Notes under the pieces: model-generated
Database searches by the model: none
The model's input: the letters and a program-made list of their open reading frames with translations, nothing else
What the model was told of the DNA's origin: nothing
Made by a program: the position numbers and the translations under genes
Assembly (NCBI GenBank): GCA_900543815.1
Contig: UQST01000036.1
Location: 1-26,878, forward strand
Length of the DNA stretch: 26,878 nt
Source: an uncultured Prevotellaceae bacterium
GTDB lineage: Bacteria; Bacteroidota; Bacteroidia; Bacteroidales; Bacteroidaceae
Direction of reading: 5' to 3'
Part shown: positions 22,795-26,878 of the stretch, one piece after another
How positions within the stretch are numbered: position 1 is the stretch's first letter
Layout of the letters: each line of letters begins with the position of its first letter

Positions 22795-23721
22795 ATGTCA
22801 CTGACAGACCCACAGACCAGATATGTGAACTTCTACACGGACTTCGCGTTCAAGAAACTCTTTGGGACCGAGGCGAACAAAGACCTGCTCCTCTCGTTCC
22901 TCAACTCTTGCTTCGAGGGGACAGAGCACTTCCTGGACATCACCTACCTCAATACCGAAAACCTGGGGGTGACTGCCACAGAGCGCAGAGCTGTCTTCGA
23001 TGTGTATTGCGAGACAGAAAAGGGCGAGAAGATTCTCATTGAGATGCAAAACGGAGAGCAGCAGTTCTTCAAGGACCGCTCCATCTTCTACTCCACCTTC
23101 CCCATACGCGAACAGGCCAAGCAGGGCAAGTCGTGGGACTATGAACTGAAGCGCGTATATACCATCTGCTTCCTCAACTTCACCTTCGACAATGACAGCG
23201 ATTTCACACACACGGTCAAACTGGTGGATATGACCACGGGGAAGGTGTTCTACGACAAACTATCCTACCTCTATCTGGAGATGCCAAAGTACAACACCCC
23301 GCTGACCGAGGAGAGCAGCCTCTATGACAAGTGGCTCTTTGCCATCAAACATCTGGGCGACCTCGACGAGCGTCCGGCCGAGCTGCGCGAAGCCATCTTC
23401 AACAGACTCTTTGAGCAAGCCGAAATAGCCAAATATACTCCCGTAGAGCGACAGGACTACGAGGAAAGCCTGAAGAACTTCAGAGACTGGTATAGCTGCC
23501 TGATAACTGCCGTCAGAAAGGGAAGAGCCGAAGGACGTGAAGAAGGTAGAGCCGAAGGACGTAAAGAAGGCAGAGCCGAAGGACGTAAAGAAGGTAGAGC
23601 CGAAGGACGTAAAGAAGAAAGGCTGAGCATCGCACGCAACCTCAAAGCAAGTGGAGCACTTAGCATCTCGCAGATAGCGATGGCCACAAACCTCACAGAG
23701 GATGAGGTGGAGAAGACATAA
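22795..23721 (+). CDS. Rpn-family PD-(D/E)XK nuclease / transposase-like protein
   Basis: A 308-aa protein from the ATG at 22795, the only convincing plus-strand gene in the window. It belongs to the Rpn/PDDEXK_2 (PF12784-like) group: YTDFAFKKLFG at 14-24, then the nuclease core with FDV (Asp69) and ILIEMQ (Glu83, Gln85), and RSIFYSTFPIREQ. Members are recombination-promoting DNA endonucleases and are often labelled 'putative transposase'; actual transposition is not shown and no terminal repeats are seen here. Residues about 243-274 are four tandem 8-aa units (GRAEGR-K/E-E), followed by a short HTH-like end (SISQIAMATNLTEDEVEK). A strong promoter precedes it, and it converges on the fucosidase gene across a shared terminator. 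Confidence 0.92.
   Translation: MSLTDPQTRYVNFYTDFAFKKLFGTEANKDLLLSFLNSCFEGTEHFLDITYLNTENLGVTATERRAVFDVYCETEKGEKILIEMQNGEQQFFKDRSIFYSTFPIREQAKQGKSWDYELKRVYTICFLNFTFDNDSDFTHTVKLVDMTTGKVFYDKLSYLYLEMPKYNTPLTEESSLYDKWLFAIKHLGDLDERPAELREAIFNRLFEQAEIAKYTPVERQDYEESLKNFRDWYSCLITAVRKGRAEGREEGRAEGRKEGRAEGRKEGRAEGRKEERLSIARNLKASGALSISQIAMATNLTEDEVEKT
23521..23616 (+). repeat. In-frame 24-bp tandem repeat, four copies
   Basis: Four exact-length 24-bp units (23521, 23545, 23569, 23593) share GAGCCGAAGGACGT and differ at only a few positions. They encode GRAEGREE followed by three GRAEGRKE units, a highly charged helical stretch. Unit gain or loss would keep the reading frame. Confidence 0.95.
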
Positions 23722-23757
23722 AGACGCTCACCCCCACTACAACAGCATACGCAGACA

Positions 23758-23791
23758 AAAGGCTGCCTCCCTGCACTGGGAAGCAGCCTTT
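23758..23791. terminator. Bidirectional terminator between converging genes
   Basis: A 14-bp stem with one mismatch (AAAGGCTGCCTCCC at 23758-23771 with GGGAAGCAGCCTTT at 23778-23791) has a 6-nt loop. Short T runs follow on both strands. It lies 36 bp after each of the two converging genes and fits termination of both. Confidence 0.85.
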
Positions 23792-23827
23792 CGCTTATCC
23801 TGGATTCCCACTCTGGGGACGGTCGCA

Positions 23828-25183
23828 TCACTTAGTCTGAAGTTCCACAATATGGTCAACGCCCTGTGGCACCAGCCCCAGGTGAACCAGCACACCGTCT
23901 TCAGTCTGCGTGAAGCGCAAGGGCTTCTTGGTCTCATAATCCAGTGCCTTGCGCACCTTGGCCTTCACGGGCAGGAAGAGACTGTTGTCACTGAGAGACA
24001 TGATGTGCACAAAGAGGCGGTCACACTTGCGCGTAGTTACTCCCCAAGGACGGGTAGGCACATCGCCTGCCACAGTACCATAGATGGTCTCACCATACTT
24101 GTCAAGCCATTGGCCCATTCCCTTCAGACGGTCGAGCGAAGGAGCAGGCAGTTCGCCATCAGGCATGGGACCTATGTTGAGCAGCAGATTGGCTCCCTTG
24201 CCTGCTGCACCCACGAGCAGACGGATGAGTTCTGAAACGCTCTTGTAATTCTGGTCTATCACCTTATAACCCCACATGCCATTCATTGTCTGGCAGGTTT
24301 CCAGGGGGAGAGTGCCAATAGACTGACCACTCAGGCCTGCACTGTTCTCGCCTGGCAAATCACGTTCGAAGAACTGCATATCCTCACCGGGAATAGGCTT
24401 CTGGTGATGGTTGTTGCCCACAAGGAGGCTGGGCTTGAGGCTGTGAAGCAGAGCATACTGCTCGTCAAGCTGCCAGTCAAACGGCTTGGAGTCGCCGTCA
24501 TGGTCCCACATGCCATCAAACCAGATGGCATCGGGGTCGTAATTCTTCACAAGCTCTGTCAACTGGGCGTTCATGAACTTGAAATAGGAGGGCCAGTCGG
24601 CCTTCTTGGGGTCCTTTCCTGTGTTGCGTCCGACACGTCCGGCAGGATAGTCGTCGCGTGTCCAGTCGATGTGGGAATAATAGAAGTGGACAGCCAGCCC
24701 CTGGCGACGGCACTCATCGGTGAGTTCGCGCAGCACATCGCGGCGGAAGGGGGTACCATCTACTATATTATAGTCCGACTGCTTGGTGGCAAACATCGAG
24801 AAGCCGTCATGATGGCGTGTGGTGAAGCAGATATACTTGGCACCGGCCTGCTTGAAAGCCGTCACCCACTCCTTGGCATTGAAGCGCGAAGGGAAGAATC
24901 CATGGGCTGCCTTGGCATATTCGTCGCGGTTGATGCCGGCATTGGTCATATACCACTCTCCCTGGCCAAACATACTGTAGATGCCCCAATGGAGGAAGAT
25001 GCCCAAGCGGTGCCCAGAGAAAGCGGCACGTGCCTTCAGATTGCTCTCGGTGGGCTGATAGGTACCCTCGGCATCGGGAGCGGAGGACGGTGCGGAAGGT
25101 GTTCCGGCATAAAGGGACGATGCACTGGCAGCAATGAATGCCGCGCAGAAGAGTTTACGGAATGAAACTGTAAGCATGTTCAT
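23828..25183 (-). CDS. Secreted GH29 alpha-L-fucosidase
   Basis: A 451-aa exported glycosidase that would release alpha-linked L-fucose from host or dietary glycans. The signal peptide is about 1-26 (LFCAAFIAASASSLYA). The GH29 barrel covers about 45-360: RLGIFLHWGIYSMFGQGEWYM (59-79, read in parts), FTTRHHDGFSMF (120-131), YYSHIDW (168-174), and DAIWFDGMW with the nucleophile Asp223. LLVGAAGKGANLLLNIGPMPDGELP is typical of the family. A C-terminal beta domain (about 365-451) follows. The acid/base residue cannot be assigned safely by eye. It starts 16 bp after the stop of the large surface protein gene on the same strand, so the two may be co-transcribed. No SusC/SusD pair is nearby. Confidence 0.94.
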   Translation of the reverse strand: MNMLTVSFRKLFCAAFIAASASSLYAGTPSAPSSAPDAEGTYQPTESNLKARAAFSGHRLGIFLHWGIYSMFGQGEWYMTNAGINRDEYAKAAHGFFPSRFNAKEWVTAFKQAGAKYICFTTRHHDGFSMFATKQSDYNIVDGTPFRRDVLRELTDECRRQGLAVHFYYSHIDWTRDDYPAGRVGRNTGKDPKKADWPSYFKFMNAQLTELVKNYDPDAIWFDGMWDHDGDSKPFDWQLDEQYALLHSLKPSLLVGNNHHQKPIPGEDMQFFERDLPGENSAGLSGQSIGTLPLETCQTMNGMWGYKVIDQNYKSVSELIRLLVGAAGKGANLLLNIGPMPDGELPAPSLDRLKGMGQWLDKYGETIYGTVAGDVPTRPWGVTTRKCDRLFVHIMSLSDNSLFLPVKAKVRKALDYETKKPLRFTQTEDGVLVHLGLVPQGVDHIVELQTK

Positions 25184-25199
25184 ATCTTAAATTTGTTTG

Positions 25200-26878
25200 T
25201 CAACGCACAATTTTCTTTCCTTTTATCACATAGATTCCTTTGGGCAGATGCTGCATAGCTTCTGGAGTAGCTCGATTCAGCACACATTCACCGGATAAAT
25301 TATAGACCGGACCCTCATGGGTTGCTTTGGCCTCAATTTCGTTGATGCCCGTGATGCTGTTTTCAGTTACATTTACTTTTGTGTCACGCAATACGGTAAA
25401 CTCATACGTGCCATCAGCCATAGGCTGTAACGCTTCGCCATTCACACTGATTTCCACCTTTGCCTCAGTTGCCAGTCGAATACTTACCAACGTGCCGCTT
25501 AATGCACTGAATCCTGCTGCAAACCCGGGAACGTTTATCAACATGTCGCGCACCACGGTGAGCTGTGATAGAGCTTCCGCTTCACCGGCAAAGGTTACCT
25601 GATAGTTGGCTGGAGCATCTCCGAAGAACACCTTCAGGACATCCATCGGTTTCAGTTCAGCCAAGTAGGTGTAACTACCGGGGTATTTGGGCGCCAATTT
25701 CTTGTCGTTTTGGTAAACATGGGCTTCCACCGGACTGCCAGTACCCAAGATAAAGTCATTGTCATAGTCATAAAAACAGAAGTTGTTGTAGCCATTCTTC
25801 AGACCCTCTATTTTACTCTGGTCAGCACGTTGCAAAGTGAAATAATCTTCTACTTGCTCAAGACCCTGCAAGAAGATTGCAGCCTGTTTGTCGCGCACGA
25901 TATTACCCGTCACCACAGTAATATGCGAGTCATCGACAAGCGAGCCCACCTTGAGGGGTGATATTTGCAAATCACTGCGTTCGTAGCTGTAGTCATCCAC
26001 CTGACAACTCTTCAAATAGCAGTCTTTGGCAGGAAGGATGCTTACGATTGGAGTATTACGCATAATCTCCACTGTGTTGTCGCCTGCCTTCAACTCGATA
26101 CGGTCGTTATTATAGTGGTAACCACGATATACTTCCACTCGATTTGGGTCGTCGACAGTAATGGTAACCTTGAATGTGGCATATTTATGCACACGGATGC
26201 GGATGTTTGTTTCTTCGGTAATAACAACCTCAAACGGGTTAAAGAACGAACGCGTTTCCCCGTTTATGGTACATTCGTCAACCTCCCATTCCTTGGTGTT
26301 GGCATATAGTTTAAGACTTGCCCCCGCCTTCACCGTGAAATCGTCATTCTTATAATTGAACACCGGTTTGTTGTCAACATCTGCCCCAGTGATGAAGTCG
26401 GCAGCCTCATCGCCCTCGAGTAGTAAATGTACCGGACAGTCCACGTCCGGATAATTGGTCTGCACCTCAATGACTGTACCATTGACTACAGGAACCTCAT
26501 AGCTATATGAAGACGCATTCGTGATGTCATTTCCATCTACCACCAGTTTGTAGATAGCCTTGTCTGTAGGGGTGATTACAAGCCCGGTTTCCGTTGTGGG
26601 GTCAAATTTGATAATATTCTCGCCATCAACGATTGCCACCTCAGCCTGTGAAACCTTGTGTGTCACCTTTATCTTCGAAGCATCATCTACTTTCAGTGTG
26701 CAGCTGGCATTTTGAACCTCTTCATTGCGGGCCGAAGTCACCGTGTACGTATCGCCATAGTCACTATAGAAACGTAGTTCACAATACGACTGCTCTATGA
26801 TAAATTCATCCCATGATTGGCCGTCTGTACCCGTACCGACGACCGATTTCAGACAGCAATTCTCACGTGCCTTGATGG
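25200..26878 (-). CDS. 3' part of a large secreted protein with a type IX-like C-terminal sorting domain
   Basis: The open frame runs off the right edge: upstream of the GTG at 26741 it continues without a stop to the end of the window (…WDEFIIEQSYCELRFYSDYGDTYTV…), so the 5' end is missing. At least 559 residues are encoded here. The protein is rich in beta-strand, Asp and Asn, with repeated modules of the type 'VKAGDNTVEIMRNTPI' / 'VKAGASLKLYANTKEW', suggesting a string of Ig-like domains. The last about 45 residues (GINEIEA, VYNLSGECV, LPKGIYVIKGKKIVR) match the form of Prevotella C-terminal sorting signals, implying export by type IX secretion and surface attachment. No catalytic domain is recognised. 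It is followed by the fucosidase at 16 bp. Confidence 0.75.
   Translation of the reverse strand, partial: IKARENCCLKSVVGTGTDGQSWDEFIIEQSYCELRFYSDYGDTYTVTSARNEEVQNASCTLKVDDASKIKVTHKVSQAEVAIVDGENIIKFDPTTETGLVITPTDKAIYKLVVDGNDITNASSYSYEVPVVNGTVIEVQTNYPDVDCPVHLLLEGDEAADFITGADVDNKPVFNYKNDDFTVKAGASLKLYANTKEWEVDECTINGETRSFFNPFEVVITEETNIRIRVHKYATFKVTITVDDPNRVEVYRGYHYNNDRIELKAGDNTVEIMRNTPIVSILPAKDCYLKSCQVDDYSYERSDLQISPLKVGSLVDDSHITVVTGNIVRDKQAAIFLQGLEQVEDYFTLQRADQSKIEGLKNGYNNFCFYDYDNDFILGTGSPVEAHVYQNDKKLAPKYPGSYTYLAELKPMDVLKVFFGDAPANYQVTFAGEAEALSQLTVVRDMLINVPGFAAGFSALSGTLVSIRLATEAKVEISVNGEALQPMADGTYEFTVLRDTKVNVTENSITGINEIEAKATHEGPVYNLSGECVLNRATPEAMQHLPKGIYVIKGKKIVR

Noticed and set aside
22795..23721. 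A complete insertion sequence around the Rpn gene
   Set aside because: Although relatives are often named transposase, I see no terminal inverted repeats or target-site duplication bracketing the gene; the nearby direct repeats are both on one side.

Overview
The window looks like a chromosomal contig from a Bacteroidales bacterium, most likely Prevotella or a close relative. Supporting signs are Bacteroidetes-type promoters (TTTG, then about 20 nt, then TAnnTTTG), a protein ending like a type IX secretion sorting domain, a Bacteroidetes-style TonB-dependent receptor leader, a Na+-pumping decarboxylase set, and a class II ribonucleotide reductase tail of the Bacteroidetes kind. Nearly all genes are on the minus strand. 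Bases 1-65 are not biological: they are a poly-T run followed by the full Illumina P5/universal sequencing adapter, so the left end is an assembly artefact. No tRNA, rRNA or CRISPR array was seen.

Region 1 (66-6577) is a defence island with visibly lower GC than the rest. Reading in the direction of transcription (right to left): a truncated XRE-type HTH remnant, hsdR, hsdM, a DUF1016/YhcG-type PD-(D/E)XK nuclease, and the N-terminal part of an SF1 (UPF1/DNA2-like) helicase cut off by the adapter. No hsdS is present; the 167-bp hsdM-nuclease gap instead holds three consecutive hairpins. Region 2 (6577-7176) has no gene but holds an exact 22-bp-period palindromic tandem repeat and the rfbC terminator.

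Region 3 (7177-16551) holds rfbC, a lone secreted GH50-like glycosidase, a Na+-translocating decarboxylase set (oadG, biotinylated alpha subunit, beta subunit), folB, a nitroreductase fused to a C-terminal domain like that of B12-dependent ribonucleotide reductase (the most unusual gene here), and dnaA. Region 4 (16552-22226) holds an MCE/MlaD-like lipid-transport protein, a secreted N-acetylmuramoyl-L-alanine amidase, a BtuB-like TonB-dependent receptor, and asnA. Region 5 (22227-26878) holds a non-coding stretch with a 26-bp direct repeat pair, a plus-strand Rpn-family PD-(D/E)XK nuclease with an in-frame 24-bp tandem repeat, a convergent bidirectional terminator, a secreted GH29 alpha-L-fucosidase, and the 3' part of a large surface/secreted protein.

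Functionally, most of the right three quarters is ordinary housekeeping and cell-envelope biology: replication initiation, folate, asparagine, dTDP-rhamnose, decarboxylase-driven Na+ gradient, lipid transport and wall cleavage. The accessory material is at the left end and in scattered glycosidases. Best candidates for new biology are the nitroreductase/NrdJ-tail fusion at 13881-15119 and the hsdS-less type I locus with its nuclease and helicase partners. All family assignments come from reading the translations; no database search was run.
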